Shown here in pieces: positions 1 to 9,102 of a DNA stretch of 64,000 nucleotides. The translations under genes were made by a program, and so were the position numbers. This DNA is from Sphingopyxis macrogoltabida. Lineage in GTDB: Bacteria; Pseudomonadota; Alphaproteobacteria; Sphingomonadales; Sphingomonadaceae. A model generated the notes under the pieces. That model was given only the letters and a program-made list of their open reading frames with translations. It searched no databases and was not told the DNA's origin. How positions within the stretch are numbered: position 1 is the first letter of the stretch; each line of letters starts with the position of its first letter. The DNA lies in NCBI GenBank assembly GCA_003241685.1, contig QFPJ01000008.1, forward strand, positions 1-64,000, read 5' to 3'.

Positions 1-514
1 CCACCTTGCGCATTCCCTTGCCGCCGCCGCCCGCGACCGCCTTGATGAGCACGGGATAGCCGATCTCGCCCGCCTGTTCGGCGAGGAAGGCGGGGTCCTG
101 ATTTTCGCCCATATAGCCCGGCGTCACCGGCACCCCGGCGTCGGCCATCAGCTTTTTCGCGGCATCCTTCAGGCCCATCGCGGTGATCGACGAAGGCTTC
201 GGCCCGACCCAGACGAGCCCGGCATCGGTTACCGCCTGCGCGAATTCGGCATTTTCGGAGAGGAAGCCATAGCCGGGATGGACCGCCTCGGCCCCGGTCG
301 CCTTGGCGGCGGCGATGATCTTTTCACCGATCAGATAGGATTCGCGCGCCGGCGACGGCCCGATATGCACGGCTTCGTCGGCCTCGCGCACATGCAGCGC
401 CTTGGCGTCGGCGTCCGAATAGACCGCGACGGTCCGGATGCCCATCGCGCGCGCGGTGCGGATGATGCGGCAGGCGATTTCGCCGCGATTGGCGATGAGG
501 AGGGAGGTAATCAT
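1..514 (-). CDS. mccA: Methylcrotonyl-CoA carboxylase biotin-containing (alpha) subunit, N-terminal part
   Basis: This is the N-terminal 171 residues of an acyl-CoA carboxylase alpha subunit; the rest lies beyond the window edge. The start reads [17 protein letters not shown], the classic opening of the biotin carboxylase domain. [14 protein letters not shown] follows near residue 75, and the glycine-rich ATP-grasp loop ([11 protein letters not shown]) sits at the truncated end. The family carboxylates biotin with ATP and bicarbonate. Specificity for methylcrotonyl-CoA is inferred from the operon partners ivd and mccB, which would make this step three of leucine breakdown. The ATG overlaps the stop of the upstream DUF559 gene (ATGA), so translation is probably coupled. 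A propionyl- or geranyl-CoA carboxylase subunit is the main alternative. Confidence 0.9.
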   Translation of the reverse strand, partial: MITSLLIANRGEIACRIIRTARAMGIRTVAVYSDADAKALHVREADEAVHIGPSPARESYLIGEKIIAAAKATGAEAVHPGYGFLSENAEFAQAVTDAGLVWVGPKPSSITAMGLKDAAKKLMADAGVPVTPGYMGENQDPAFLAEQAGEIGYPVLIKAVAGGGGKGMRKV

Positions 515-933
515 GCCGGATCCTCCCCGGCACGGGGAGGGGGACCATCCGCAGGATGGTGGAGGGGCTGCAAGCTGGCGGCGAAAGCTGCTATGGATCG
601 CGCTACTGCTGCCGCGTCCTTCAAAACATCAACCGCTGCTATTCGCACGATCTGCCATCCTCTCTCGTTCAAAACACGATCGCGCCGGACGTCTCGTTCC
701 GGGCGATCCGCTAAGTCATGCGCTAGTCCATCGACCTCAATGAGCAGACGACGTTCGACGCAGGCGAAGTCGGCGACATAGTTCACAACAGGAAACTGTC
801 GTCGAAACTTTAATCCCGCCCGCCTTCCGCGCAATTCATGCCACAACAGCCTCTCCGGCAAAGTCATCTCGCGACGCAATTTTCGAGCCAGCTTCACCAC
901 CTTCCTGTCAGCGCCGACAGTTCGATGTTGCAC
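511..933 (-). CDS. DUF559 (Vsr-like) endonuclease-domain protein
   Basis: This is a DUF559-family protein of the very-short-patch-repair/PD-(D/E)XK-like group. The core reads [24 protein letters not shown], split here by position, then [18 protein letters not shown], where Asp and the E-x-D element are the expected nuclease residues. The GTG start at 933 was chosen because GGGGAGGAG lies seven bases upstream; the frame stays open to 1008, but that extension only translates a palindromic repeat. The C-terminus ([17 protein letters not shown]) is likewise read from a second repeat copy. It sits between mccB and mccA in a leucine-catabolic operon where it has no metabolic role, so it looks like a passenger. 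Its function is unknown; it could be an active nuclease or a domesticated remnant. Confidence 0.75.
   Translation of the reverse strand: MQHRTVGADRKVVKLARKLRREMTLPERLLWHELRGRRAGLKFRRQFPVVNYVADFACVERRLLIEVDGLAHDLADRPERDVRRDRVLNERGWQIVRIAAVDVLKDAAAVARSIAAFAASLQPLHHPADGPPPRAGEDPA
521..571 (+). repeat. Half copy (B arm) of composite palindromic repeat
   Basis: Two adjoining hairpins are visible: CCTCCCCG-GCA-CGGGGAGG, then ACCATCC-GCA-GGATGGT, ending in GGAGGGGCTG. The same B arm recurs in the same orientation at 944-991, so the two bracket the DUF559 gene as direct repeats. It encodes the last residues of that gene and ends only seven bases upstream of the mccA start codon. Confidence 0.75.
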
Positions 934-943
934 ACGTCCCAAC

Positions 944-1083
944 TCCTCCCCGGAACGGGGAGGGGGACCGCCCGCAGGGTGGTGGAGGGGCCGGGACTTA
1001 TCGATCATACGCTGCCGCTATTCGGAAAGGCCCCGACCCCTCCGTCACCGCTTCGCGGCGCCACCTCCCCGTTCCGGGGAGGA
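944..1083 (+). repeat. Composite palindromic repeat (B arm then inverted A arm)
   Basis: The B arm (944-991) matches 521-571. It is followed by about 40 bases of spacer and then an inverted A arm (about 1033-1083) with CGCTTCGCGGCG and CCTCCCCGTTCCGGGGAGG hairpins. The whole is the reverse orientation of the composites at 10472-10605 and 31809-31942. It separates mccB (stop at 1105) from the DUF559 gene and supplies that gene's Shine-Dalgarno sequence. Confidence 0.7.
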
Positions 1084-1104
1084 ACAGAACAGCCGAGCTC
1101 ATCC

Positions 1105-2703
1105 TCACATCCTGAACACGCCGAAGCCGCGGTCCTCGACCGGGGCGTTCAGCGTCGCGGCGAAGGCCAGCCCGAGCACGTCGCGCGTCTGGGCGGGGTC
1201 GATGATGCCATCGTCCCACAGGCGCGCCGTGGCATAATAGGGATTGCCTTCATCCTCATATGTCTGGCGGATCGGCGCCTTGAAGGCTTCGGCCTCCTCG
1301 GGCGTCCATGTGTCGGCATCGCGGTGGACGGTTGCGAGGACGCTCGCCGCCTGTTCGCCGCCCATCACGCTGATCCGCGCATTGGGCCAGGTGAAGAGGA
1401 AGCGTGGGCTGTAAGCGCGCCCGCACATGCCGTAATTGCCCGCACCGAAGCTGCCGCCGATCAACACGGTGATTTTCGGCACCGTCGCCGTCGCGACCGC
1501 GGTGACCAGCTTCGCGCCATGTTTCGCGATCCCCTCGGCCTCATATTTGCCGCCGACCATGAAGCCCGAAATATTCTGGAGGAAGAGCAGGGGGATGCGG
1601 CGCTGCTGCGCCAGTTCGATGAAATGGGCGCCCTTGACCGCGCTTTCGCTGAACAACACGCCATTGTTGGCGAGGATCGCGACCGGAATGCCCCAGATAT
1701 GCGCGAAGCCGCACACCAGCGACGTCCCGTAATTGGCCTTGAACTCGTGAAACTCGCTGCCGTCGACGATGCGGGCGATCACCTCGTGCACGTCATAGGG
1801 CGCGCGCACGTCGTCGGGGATGATGCCGTATAATTCGTCGGGGTCATATTTGGGCGGCCGCGGTTCCTTCATCGCGACCGGGAAGCCTTCATCGGCGCCG
1901 AGGTGCGACACGATGTCGCGGACGATGGTCAGCGCATGTTCGTCATTTTCGGCGAGATGATCGACGACGCCCGATTTCCGGGCGTGCAGGTCGCCGCCGC
2001 CCAGATCCTCCGCGCTGATTTCCTCGCCCGTCGCCGCTTTCACCAGCGGCGGTCCGGCGAGGAAGATCGTGCCCTGACCCCGCACGATGACGGTTTCGTC
2101 GCTCATCGCGGGCACGTAAGCGCCGCCCGCGGTGCAACTGCCCATCACGCACGCAATCTGCGGAATGCGCTTCGCCGACATGGTCGCCTGGTTGAAGAAG
2201 ATGCGCCCGAAATGGTCGCGGTCGGGGAATACCTCGGCCTGGTGCGGCAGGTTCGCGCCGCCCGAATCGACCAGATAGATGCAGGGCAGGCGGTTCGCCT
2301 CGGCAATCTCCTGTGCGCGGAGATGCTTTTTCACCGTCATCGGATAATAGGTGCCGCCCTTCACCGTCGCGTCGTTGCACACGATCATCGCCTGCCGTCC
2401 CGACACGCGGCCGATCCCCGCGATCATGCCCGCGCCGGCAATATCGCCGTCATACATGTCCGACGCCGCGAGCTGGCCGATTTCCAGGAAGGGCGAGCCG
2501 GGGTCGAGCAGCCGCTCGACGCGTTCGCGCGGCAGCAGCTTGCCGCGGCTGCTATGTCGCTGGCGCGATTTTTCGTTGCCGCCCAGCGCCGCCTGGGCGA
2601 CCCGGTCCCGCAGCGCCTTGTTCAGCGCACGGTTGTGCGCGGCGCGCGCCTGGGACTGGGGATCGTCGGGATTGTAGCTGGTCGAAAGAACGGGGGCGGT
2701 CAT
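1105..2703 (-). CDS. mccB: Methylcrotonyl-CoA carboxylase carboxyltransferase (beta) subunit
   Basis: The 532-residue length fits MccB. The family moves the carboxyl group from biotin to the acyl-CoA in the leucine pathway. Carboxyltransferase landmarks are present: the N-terminal [23 protein letters not shown], in parts, the [14 protein letters not shown] acyl-CoA loop near residue 190, and the C-terminal [16 protein letters not shown] with a GAG oxyanion element. The ATG at 2703 overlaps the stop of the upstream small membrane gene (ATGA). The frame is open further upstream, but that part is the antisense or shifted reading of the neighbour. A propionyl-CoA carboxylase beta chain is less likely given the adjacent ivd. 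Confidence 0.93.
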   Translation of the reverse strand: MTAPVLSTSYNPDDPQSQARAAHNRALNKALRDRVAQAALGGNEKSRQRHSSRGKLLPRERVERLLDPGSPFLEIGQLAASDMYDGDIAGAGMIAGIGRVSGRQAMIVCNDATVKGGTYYPMTVKKHLRAQEIAEANRLPCIYLVDSGGANLPHQAEVFPDRDHFGRIFFNQATMSAKRIPQIACVMGSCTAGGAYVPAMSDETVIVRGQGTIFLAGPPLVKAATGEEISAEDLGGGDLHARKSGVVDHLAENDEHALTIVRDIVSHLGADEGFPVAMKEPRPPKYDPDELYGIIPDDVRAPYDVHEVIARIVDGSEFHEFKANYGTSLVCGFAHIWGIPVAILANNGVLFSESAVKGAHFIELAQQRRIPLLFLQNISGFMVGGKYEAEGIAKHGAKLVTAVATATVPKITVLIGGSFGAGNYGMCGRAYSPRFLFTWPNARISVMGGEQAASVLATVHRDADTWTPEEAEAFKAPIRQTYEDEGNPYYATARLWDDGIIDPAQTRDVLGLAFAATLNAPVEDRGFGVFRM

Positions 2704-2999
2704 GGACTCTTCTCCTCGGCGCCGGACGCCGCGGGCGGGGCCGCGGGGACGCTCTTGATGATCAGGTAGCGGTATACGCCGACGCAATTGATGCCCAGCA
2801 GGGCGACATTCTGCCAGCCGATGCCTTCGCTGTCGGGTTTCAGAAATCCCCATGCGATCAGGGCGATGCTGCTCGTCACGAAGATGACGAAGGCCCAGCC
2901 GGTGCAGCGCCGCCCCAGGTTCAGCGACACGATCAGCGCGGCGATCGTCGCCGCCGCCGCGCCATAATATTGCAGCGCGTGGAGCAGCGTCTGGTTCAT
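2700..2999 (-). CDS. Small inner-membrane protein, function unknown
   Basis: A 99-residue protein with about three hydrophobic segments: roughly residues 10-27, 35-52 and 62-80, the last including [18 protein letters not shown] short Ala/Pro tail follows. No catalytic motif is visible and I do not recognise the family. Both ends overlap neighbours by ATGA: its start with the stop of the preceding membrane gene and its stop with the mccB start. It is therefore translated as part of the leucine operon. A role in substrate uptake or in anchoring is possible but only inferred from position. Confidence 0.75.
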   Translation of the reverse strand: MNQTLLHALQYYGAAAATIAALIVSLNLGRRCTGWAFVIFVTSSIALIAWGFLKPDSEGIGWQNVALLGINCVGVYRYLIIKSVPAAPPAASGAEEKSP

Positions 3000-3343
3000 G
3001 CCGCCCCCATCAAGGCCAGGACGCCTGACGCGGTCAGGAACGGCCAGCCGATATGGCGGCCGCGCGTGTAAAGGGCATCGAACAGGCCCGTCGCCGTCCA
3101 GGCCGCGCCGATCAGCAGGATCAGTCCGCGCGGGGTTCCCGGCCAGACCACCGATGCCGCCGATACGAGCATCAGCAGCGACAGGGCGTGCCAGGCCAGC
3201 CGGAACACGCGGCGCGCCAGATCGACGCCCATCACGCCCTGATCAATCGCCATCAACGGCCGCACGAGCCGCCGCTCGCCCAGCACGGCGTGGATGACCG
3301 CCGTCGCCGCCATGAAGGCCGCCGACAGTCCCAGCCAGATCAC
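2996..3343 (-). CDS. Small four-helix membrane protein, function unknown
   Basis: A 115-residue hydrophobic protein starting at a GTG ([20 protein letters not shown]) that overlaps the ivd stop as GTGA. It has about four predicted membrane segments, with a conserved-looking His in the first helix and [12 protein letters not shown] after it. Longer upstream readings in this frame are antisense-like, Arg-rich translations of the ivd C-terminus and were rejected. Its stop overlaps the next start (ATGA). I do not recognise the family. Tight coupling within ivd-mccB suggests co-expression with leucine catabolism. Confidence 0.7.
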   Translation of the reverse strand: MIWLGLSAAFMAATAVIHAVLGERRLVRPLMAIDQGVMGVDLARRVFRLAWHALSLLMLVSAASVVWPGTPRGLILLIGAAWTATGLFDALYTRGRHIGWPFLTASGVLALMGAA

Positions 3344-4509
3344 GCACCGGCGCCGATCAGTTCGCGGCCGATCAGCATCCGGCGGATTTCGTTGGTGCCC
3401 GCGCCGATGTCGAGCAGCTTCGCGTCGCGCCAGTAGCGTTCGACCGGCCAGTCCTTCGTATAGCCCGCGCCGCCCAGCGCCTGGATCGCCTCGCCCGCGA
3501 CCTTCACCGCATTCTCGCTGGCCAGCAGGATACAGCCCGCCGCGTCGAAGCGCGTCGTCTGGCCCGCGTCGCACGCCTTGGCGACATTGTAGACATAGGA
3601 GCGGGCCGACTGGAGCATGACATACATGTCGGCGACCTTGGCCTGCATCAGCTGGAACGATCCGATCGGCTTGCCGAACTGCCTGCGGTCGCGGACATAG
3701 GGGATGACCGTGTCGAGGCAGGCCTGCATGATGCCGAGCTGAAGCCCCGCGAGCACGACGCGTTCATAGTCGAGCCCCGACATCAGCACGCCGACGCCGC
3801 CATTTTCGGGCCCCATCACCTGGTCTGCGGACACTTCGCAATCGGTGAAGACCAGTTCGGCGGTCGGCGAACCGCGCATGCCGACCTTGTCGATCTTTTG
3901 CCCGATGCTGAAGCCCGGCATATCCTTTTCGATCAGGAAGGCGGTGATGCCGCGCGATCCCGCGTCGGGACTGGTCTTGGCATAGACGACCAGCGTGTCG
4001 GCGCAGGTGGCGTTGGTGATCCAGAATTTCGTGCCGTTCAGCACATAACCGCCCTGAACCTTGTCGGCCTTCAGCTTCATCGACACCACGTCGCTGCCGG
4101 CGCCCGCCTCCGACATGGCCAGGCTGCCGACATGCTCGCCCGAAATCAGCTTCGGCAGATATTTCGCCTTCTGGTCGGCATTGCCCCAGCGGCGGATCTG
4201 GTTGACGCAGAGGTTCGAGTGCGCGCCATAGGACAGGCCGATCGCGGCGCTGGCGCGGCTCACTTCCTCGACCGCGAGGACATGCTCCAGATAGCCGAGG
4301 CCAAGGCCGCCATCGCCTTCCTCGACCGTGATGCCGTGCAGCCCGAGCGCGCCCATCGCGGTCCATAGTTCGTCGCGCGGGAACCAGTCCTGCGCATCGG
4401 CCTTCGCGGCGAGCGGAGCGATCTGCTCGTCGGCGAAGCGGGCGGTGGTTTCGCGGATCATGTCGGCGGTTTCGCCGAGCGCGAAATCGAAATCGGGGGT
4501 AGCGCGCAT
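3340..4509 (-). CDS. ivd: Isovaleryl-CoA dehydrogenase
   Basis: A 389-residue acyl-CoA dehydrogenase. The family oxidises isovaleryl-CoA to 3-methylcrotonyl-CoA with FAD, passing electrons to ETF. Signatures include [18 protein letters not shown] near residue 132, [23 protein letters not shown] (the Glu matches the isovaleryl-specific catalytic position in this subfamily) and [22 protein letters not shown] near the C-terminus, in parts. The ATG at 4509 ([13 protein letters not shown]) is the family start; the larger open frame upstream runs antisense through the divergent LysR gene. It is first in the operon with mccB and mccA, and is transcribed from the short intergenic region shared with LysR. 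Confidence 0.93.
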   Translation of the reverse strand: MRATPDFDFALGETADMIRETTARFADEQIAPLAAKADAQDWFPRDELWTAMGALGLHGITVEEGDGGLGLGYLEHVLAVEEVSRASAAIGLSYGAHSNLCVNQIRRWGNADQKAKYLPKLISGEHVGSLAMSEAGAGSDVVSMKLKADKVQGGYVLNGTKFWITNATCADTLVVYAKTSPDAGSRGITAFLIEKDMPGFSIGQKIDKVGMRGSPTAELVFTDCEVSADQVMGPENGGVGVLMSGLDYERVVLAGLQLGIMQACLDTVIPYVRDRRQFGKPIGSFQLMQAKVADMYVMLQSARSYVYNVAKACDAGQTTRFDAAGCILLASENAVKVAGEAIQALGGAGYTKDWPVERYWRDAKLLDIGAGTNEIRRMLIGRELIGAGA

Positions 4510-4609
4510 GGAATGGCCTTCGGTCAGCGACGGGACATGGTGCCTGTCTGCCCGAAAGCTCGAACATATGAAAATTGAAACTTCATGTGTTTCAGCATAA
4601 GAAAATTTT
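4510..4609. promoter_or_regulatory. Divergent ivd/lysR promoter region with two palindromes
   Basis: This 100-base AT-rich spacer separates divergent ivd and lysR. Two interrupted palindromes stand out: ATGAA-N9-TTCAT at 4568-4586, and CATAA-N7-TTATG at 4596-4612, which overlaps the lysR start codon. The first resembles the interrupted dyads bound by LysR-type regulators. The geometry suggests autoregulation and control of ivd. No convincing -35/-10 pair could be assigned. Confidence 0.5.
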
Positions 4610-5506
4610 ATGATAAAGCGTTCGCACATCCGCCAGTTCCTCGCCGTCGTGGACGCGGGCAGCTTCACGCGCGCGGCGCAGCATATCCGCGTGACCCAGC
4701 CGGCGCTGTCGACGGGGATCGCCGACCTGGAACGGATCGTCGGCGCGCCGCTGTTCATTCGCAGCCGCCGCCAGATCAGGCTGACCGAAGCGGGCGGGCG
4801 CTTTCTGCCGATCGCGCGCGATCTGGAACGGGGGTTCCGCGCCGCCGATGGATTTGGCCGCGCCGAGGAGAGCGACAGGCCGGTGCTCAAGCTCGGCACG
4901 ATCCGATCGGTGCCGGGGGCGTTGTTCCAGACCTTTGCGGCGATCCTCGCGCGCGACTTCGCGCTGGAGATCGGCGAAAGCAGCGATTCCGAATTGCGCG
5001 CCGCGCTGCACGCCGGCCGCGTCAACATCGCCATCGTGCCGCTGCGGCCGGGGGAGGGAGAGCCCGACGCCACCCCGCTCTATGAGGAGCCGTTCGTGAT
5101 GTTCGTCGCCGCCGGCCACCCGCTGGCGGCGCAGGGCGAGGTCGGCCCGGAGGAACTGGCGCCCGAAACGATGATCGCGCGCCGGTCGTGCGAGTTGCTC
5201 GACGCGACGAGCCGCTTCTTTACCCGCCACCGCGTCCGGCCGCGCTTCGCGCTCCGCAGCGACAGCGACGACCGCTGCCTCCGCATGGTCGCGGCGGGGG
5301 TCGGGATCACCACCGCGCCCGCATCGCTGGCGATCGACGGGATCGTGCCGATCAAGGTGACCGGCTATGATTTTCATCGCGAACTGGGCCTGCTCGTCGA
5401 TCCGGCGTGGCGGGGGCAGCCGGCGGTCGCGCAGCGCCTGGCGCGCGCAATCCCGGCGATCTGCCGCGCCGCGGCGGAGTGGCGGCGCGAGAGGGTCGAT
5501 GGCTGA
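4610..5506 (+). CDS. LysR-family transcriptional regulator
   Basis: A 298-residue LysR-type regulator. The N-terminal helix-turn-helix reads [18 protein letters not shown] followed by [14 protein letters not shown] within residues 7-45. The rest is the periplasmic-binding-like effector domain. The start at 4610 preserves the usual seven or eight residues before the HTH; there is no obvious Shine-Dalgarno, and a palindrome covers the ATG. It is divergent from ivd and 75 bases upstream of cysD, so its target could be leucine catabolism, sulfate assimilation or both. Divergent placement and the palindromes favour ivd. The effector ligand cannot be told from sequence. Confidence 0.9.
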   Translation: MIKRSHIRQFLAVVDAGSFTRAAQHIRVTQPALSTGIADLERIVGAPLFIRSRRQIRLTEAGGRFLPIARDLERGFRAADGFGRAEESDRPVLKLGTIRSVPGALFQTFAAILARDFALEIGESSDSELRAALHAGRVNIAIVPLRPGEGEPDATPLYEEPFVMFVAAGHPLAAQGEVGPEELAPETMIARRSCELLDATSRFFTRHRVRPRFALRSDSDDRCLRMVAAGVGITTAPASLAIDGIVPIKVTGYDFHRELGLLVDPAWRGQPAVAQRLARAIPAICRAAAEWRRERVDG

Positions 5507-5581
5507 CCTTTCAAGTCTGGCTTGCCCCCCCGAAAGGCCATACAGCTTGCCCGTCGCGGGGTGGGGCGGCAAGGGCGGGGC

Positions 5582-6487
5582 ATGACCGATACGCTGACCC
5601 ATCTCGACCGGCTGGAGGCCGAGAGCATCCATATCATGCGCGAAGTGATGGCCGACGCGGCCAAGCCCGTGATGCTGTACAGCGTGGGCAAGGACAGCGC
5701 GGTGATGCTGCATCTGGCGCGCAAGGCCTTCTATCCCTCGCCGCCGCCGTTCCCGCTGCTGCACGTCGACACGACGTGGAAGTTCCGCGCGATGTACGAA
5801 CTGCGCGATCGCATGGCCGCCGAAAGCGGCATGGAGTTGATCGTCTATCAGAATCCCGAGGCCAAGGCGCGCGGGATCAACCCGTTCGACCATGGCCCCT
5901 TGCACACCGACATGTGGAAGACCGAGGGGCTGAAGCAGGCGCTCGACCTCCATGGTTTCGACGTCGCGTTCGGCGGCGCGCGACGCGACGAGGAGAAGAG
6001 CCGGGCGAAGGAGCGCATCTTTTCATTCCGCACCGCGGCGCACGGGTGGGACCCGAAGCAGCAGCGCCCCGAATTGTGGAACCTGTACAACGCCCGCAAG
6101 GCGAAAGGCGAAAGCATCCGCGTCTTCCCGATCTCGAACTGGACCGAGCTCGACATCTGGCAATATATCGCGCGCGAGAATATCCCGATCGTGCCGTTGT
6201 ACTTTGCCGCGCCGCGCCCGACGGTGACACGCGACGGCCTGTTGCTGATGGTCGATGACGATCGTTTTCCGCTCAGGGAGGGCGAGGTGCCGGTCGAACG
6301 CTCGGTGCGTTTCCGCACGCTCGGCTGCTATCCGCTGACCGGCGCGGTCGAGAGCGAGGCGACGACGCTTTCCGAAGTCATTCAGGAAATGCTGCTGACC
6401 ACGACCAGCGAACGGCAGGGCCGCATCATCGACAAGGATGGCGGCGATGCGTCGATGGAGAAGAAGAAGCAGGAGGGGTATTTCTGA
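5582..6487 (+). CDS. cysD: Sulfate adenylyltransferase subunit 2
   Basis: A 301-residue CysD, the catalytic subunit of ATP sulfurylase, which makes adenosine 5'-phosphosulfate from ATP and sulfate. It is an adenine nucleotide alpha hydrolase. The PP-loop is SVGKDSA around residue 34, followed by [24 protein letters not shown] and the C-terminal KKKQEGYF typical of the family. The ATG at 5582 was chosen over an upstream in-frame Met because [18 protein letters not shown] is the normal start. Its TGA overlaps the cysN ATG (TGATG). Activity normally needs the CysN GTPase, whose gene is damaged here. Confidence 0.95.
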   Translation: MTDTLTHLDRLEAESIHIMREVMADAAKPVMLYSVGKDSAVMLHLARKAFYPSPPPFPLLHVDTTWKFRAMYELRDRMAAESGMELIVYQNPEAKARGINPFDHGPLHTDMWKTEGLKQALDLHGFDVAFGGARRDEEKSRAKERIFSFRTAAHGWDPKQQRPELWNLYNARKAKGESIRVFPISNWTELDIWQYIARENIPIVPLYFAAPRPTVTRDGLLLMVDDDRFPLREGEVPVERSVRFRTLGCYPLTGAVESEATTLSEVIQEMLLTTTSERQGRIIDKDGGDASMEKKKQEGYF

Positions 6488-8275
6488 TGACGGACCCCAT
6501 CTACGTCACCGACGCGCTGATCGCCGAGGACATCGAGGCCTATCTCGAGCAGCATCAGCAGAAATCCTTGCTCCGTTTCATCACCTGCGGATCGGTCGAC
6601 GATCGATTTCGCGCTGCTCGTCGACGGCCTTGCCGCCGAGCGCGAGCAGGGGATCACGATCGACGTCGCGTACCGCTTTTTCACGACGGAGAAGCGCAAG
6701 TTCATCGTCGCCGATACGCCGGGGCACGAACAATATACGCGCAACATGGTGACGGGCGCCTCGACCGCCGATCTCGCCGTCATCCTGATCGACGCGCGCA
6801 AGGGGGTGCTGACGCAGACGCGGCGGCACAGCTTCCTCGCGCATCTGCTCGGCATCCGGCACATCGTGCTGGCGGTGAACAAGATGGACCTGGTCGGTTA
6901 TGACAAGGCGGTGTTCGACCGCATCACGCTCGCCTACCGCGCCTTTGCCAGCGAGATCGGCATCACCCATTTCACCGCGATCCCCATCTCGGGATTCCGG
7001 GGCGACAATATCACCGCGCTGTCGGGCAACACGCCCTGGTTCAAGGGACCGGCGCTGATCGAGCATCTGGAAAATGTCGAGGTTTCCGGCGCCGCCGACG
7101 AGGCCAGGCCCTTCCGCATGCCGGTGCAATGGGTCAATCGCCCGAACCTGGATTTCCGCGGATTTGCCGGCCAGCTGGCGAGCGGGACGGTGAAGCCCGG
7201 CGACACGGTGCGCATATTGCCCAGCGGCAAGACGACGACCGTCGATCGCATCGTCACGCTGGATGGCGACCTTGATGAAGCGGTCGCGGGCCAGTCGGTC
7301 ACGCTGACGCTGGCCGATGAGGTCGATTGTTCGCGCGGCGACGTGATCGCGGCGGCTGACGACCCGCCCGAGGCCGCCGACCAGTTCGAGGCGACTTTGG
7401 TGTGGATGGCCGACGAGGCGATGATTCCCGGCCGCGCCTATTGGCTGAAGCTGGCGACGCAAAGCGTGTCGGCGACGGTGCAGGCCCCGAAATATGAGAT
7501 CAACGTCAACACGCTCGACCATCTGGCGGCCAAGACGCTGGACCTCAACGGCATCGGCGTCGTCGAAGTGTCGACCGACAAGCCGATCACCTTTGAAGCC
7601 TATGCCGACAATCATGGCCTGGGCGGCTTCATCCTGATCGACAAGCTGACCAATGCGACCGTCGCGGCGGGCATGCTGCATTTCAGCCTGCGCCGCGCGC
7701 AGAATGTCCATTGGCAGGCGACCGACATCAACCGCGACATGCGATCGGACCTCAAGAACCAGAAGCCCGCGCTGCTGTGGTTCACCGGCCTGTCGGGATC
7801 GGGCAAGTCGACGATCGCCAATCTGGTCGAAAAGAAGCTGCACCGGATGAACCGCCACAGCTTCCTGCTCGACGGCGACAATGTCCGCCACGGGCTCAAC
7901 AAGGATCTGGGCTTTACCGAGGCGGACCGGATCGAAAATATCCGCCGCGTCGGCGAGGTCGCGAAGCTGATGACCGATGCCGGCCTGATCGTCATCACCG
8001 CCTTCATCTCGCCGTTCCGGGCGGAGCGGGAGATGGTGCGCGCGATGCTGGCGCAAGGCGAGTTCCTCGAAATCTTCATCGACACGCCGCTCGCCGAGGC
8101 CGAGCGGCGCGACGTGAAGGGCCTGTATAAAAAGGCCCGCAGCGGCCAGCTCAAGAATTTCACTGGCATCGACAGCCCCTATGAGGCGCCGGAGAATCCG
8201 GAAATCCGCATCGACACGACCGCGATGACGCCCGAAGAGGCCGCCGACCTGATCGTCGACCGTCTGTTGGGTTAG
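6487..8275 (+). pseudogene. cysN: Bifunctional sulfate adenylyltransferase subunit 1/APS kinase, disrupted by internal deletion and frameshift
   Basis: The 5' part starts correctly ([19 protein letters not shown]) and reaches [11 protein letters not shown] at 6600. The next codons should encode the GTPase P-loop (DGKSTLIGRLLYDSK) and the following 20 or so residues. Instead the sequence jumps to [21 protein letters not shown], which is in the +1 frame from 6602. Roughly 110 nt are missing, and the length lost is not a multiple of three. Translation from the normal start therefore ends at 6903 after 138 residues. Downstream motifs survive in the shifted frame: DTPGHEQY (G3), NKMD (G4), the EF-Tu-like beta barrels and the APS kinase domain with GLSGSGKST. 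This is either a genuine recent deletion or an assembly error. Confidence 0.85.
6746..8275 (+). CDS. cysC: Residual open frame of CysN/C: GTPase remainder plus intact APS kinase domain
   Basis: This is the downstream frame of the disrupted cysN/C gene, open from an internal ATG ([20 protein letters not shown]). It keeps the G4 motif NKMD, the beta-barrel domains and a complete C-terminal APS kinase of about 175 residues: Walker [10 protein letters not shown] near residue 350, [16 protein letters not shown], and [14 protein letters not shown] kinase phosphorylates APS to PAPS. No Shine-Dalgarno precedes 6746, so independent translation is doubtful, and the P-loop of the CysN half is absent. 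It is listed separately because a functional kinase could still be produced by reinitiation or frameshifting. Confidence 0.5.
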   Translation: MVTGASTADLAVILIDARKGVLTQTRRHSFLAHLLGIRHIVLAVNKMDLVGYDKAVFDRITLAYRAFASEIGITHFTAIPISGFRGDNITALSGNTPWFKGPALIEHLENVEVSGAADEARPFRMPVQWVNRPNLDFRGFAGQLASGTVKPGDTVRILPSGKTTTVDRIVTLDGDLDEAVAGQSVTLTLADEVDCSRGDVIAAADDPPEAADQFEATLVWMADEAMIPGRAYWLKLATQSVSATVQAPKYEINVNTLDHLAAKTLDLNGIGVVEVSTDKPITFEAYADNHGLGGFILIDKLTNATVAAGMLHFSLRRAQNVHWQATDINRDMRSDLKNQKPALLWFTGLSGSGKSTIANLVEKKLHRMNRHSFLLDGDNVRHGLNKDLGFTEADRIENIRRVGEVAKLMTDAGLIVITAFISPFRAEREMVRAMLAQGEFLEIFIDTPLAEAERRDVKGLYKKARSGQLKNFTGIDSPYEAPENPEIRIDTTAMTPEEAADLIVDRLLG

Positions 8276-8283
8276 ACCTGGCC

Positions 8284-9027
8284 GTGGCGGAAAGCGACGA
8301 TCAACTGGCCGAACGGCTCGCGGCGGCAGCGGGCCTGATCCTGCTCGACCTGCAGGCGTCGGGCGCCTTGACCGGCAAGGCGCTGGGGCAGGCGGGCGAC
8401 GCGCGCGCCAACGCGATGTTGATGCGCGAACTGCGCGCCGCGCGCCCCGCCGACGCGATCCTGTCCGAAGAGGAAAAGGACAATGTCGCGCGCTGCGACA
8501 GCCGCCGCGCCTGGATCGTCGATCCGCTGGACGGCACGCGCGAATATAGCGAAGGTCGGCGCGACTGGGCTGTGCATGTCGCGCTGGCGGTGGACGGGGT
8601 GCCGACCGTCGGAGCGGTGGCGCTGCCCGGGCTGGGCCTGACGCTGACATCGGGATCGCCGAAGCCGCTCGAACCCGCGAACAGCCCGCTGAAAATGCTC
8701 GTCAGCCGGACCCGGCCCGCCGCCGAAGCGGTGTTCGTCGCCGAAAAAATGGGTGCCGAATTGCTCGCCATGGGATCGGCGGGGGCGAAGGCGATGGCGG
8801 TGGTGCGCGGCGAGGCCGACATCTACCTCCACACCGGCGGGCAATATGAATGGGACAATTGCGCGCCCGCGGCGGTGGCGGCGGCGGCCGGGTTGCACGT
8901 CAGCCGCGTCGACGGTTCGCCGCTCGTCTATAATCGCGCCAACCCGTATCTGCCCGACCTGCTCGTCTGCCGGGCGGAACTGGCGGACACGATATTGCGG
9001 CTCGCGGCGGAATATTCCCCCGACTGA
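8284..9027 (+). CDS. cysQ: 3'(2'),5'-bisphosphate nucleotidase
   Basis: A 247-residue member of the inositol monophosphatase-like, lithium-sensitive phosphatase family. It removes the 3' phosphate from PAP, the by-product of PAPS use. Metal-binding motifs are clear: ILSEEEKDN near residue 58, WIVDPLDGTREYSEGR near residue 77, and WDNCAPAAVAAAAG near residue 190. The GTG start lies nine bases after the cysN/C stop, so it belongs to the cysD-cysN/C-cysQ operon. Family length and the preserved DPLDGT make it look functional even though the gene before it is broken. Confidence 0.92.
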   Translation: MAESDDQLAERLAAAAGLILLDLQASGALTGKALGQAGDARANAMLMRELRAARPADAILSEEEKDNVARCDSRRAWIVDPLDGTREYSEGRRDWAVHVALAVDGVPTVGAVALPGLGLTLTSGSPKPLEPANSPLKMLVSRTRPAAEAVFVAEKMGAELLAMGSAGAKAMAVVRGEADIYLHTGGQYEWDNCAPAAVAAAAGLHVSRVDGSPLVYNRANPYLPDLLVCRAELADTILRLAAEYSPD

Positions 9028-9102
9028 CGGGCAGGGCATTGCCAGCCGCCCGGCGGCACCCTAGGTCCGTTGCATCGAAAAACCGACAATGGGAGAAGCC
9101 CG

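Noticed and set aside
944..1083. CRISPR-like repeat array at the DUF559 locus
   Set aside because: The repeats are not regularly spaced, have internal hairpins and occur singly elsewhere; there are no cas genes.
6581..8650. Minus-strand frame of about 689 codons opposite cysN/C and cysQ
   Set aside because: Antisense shadow; the plus strand carries clear family motifs in the same interval.
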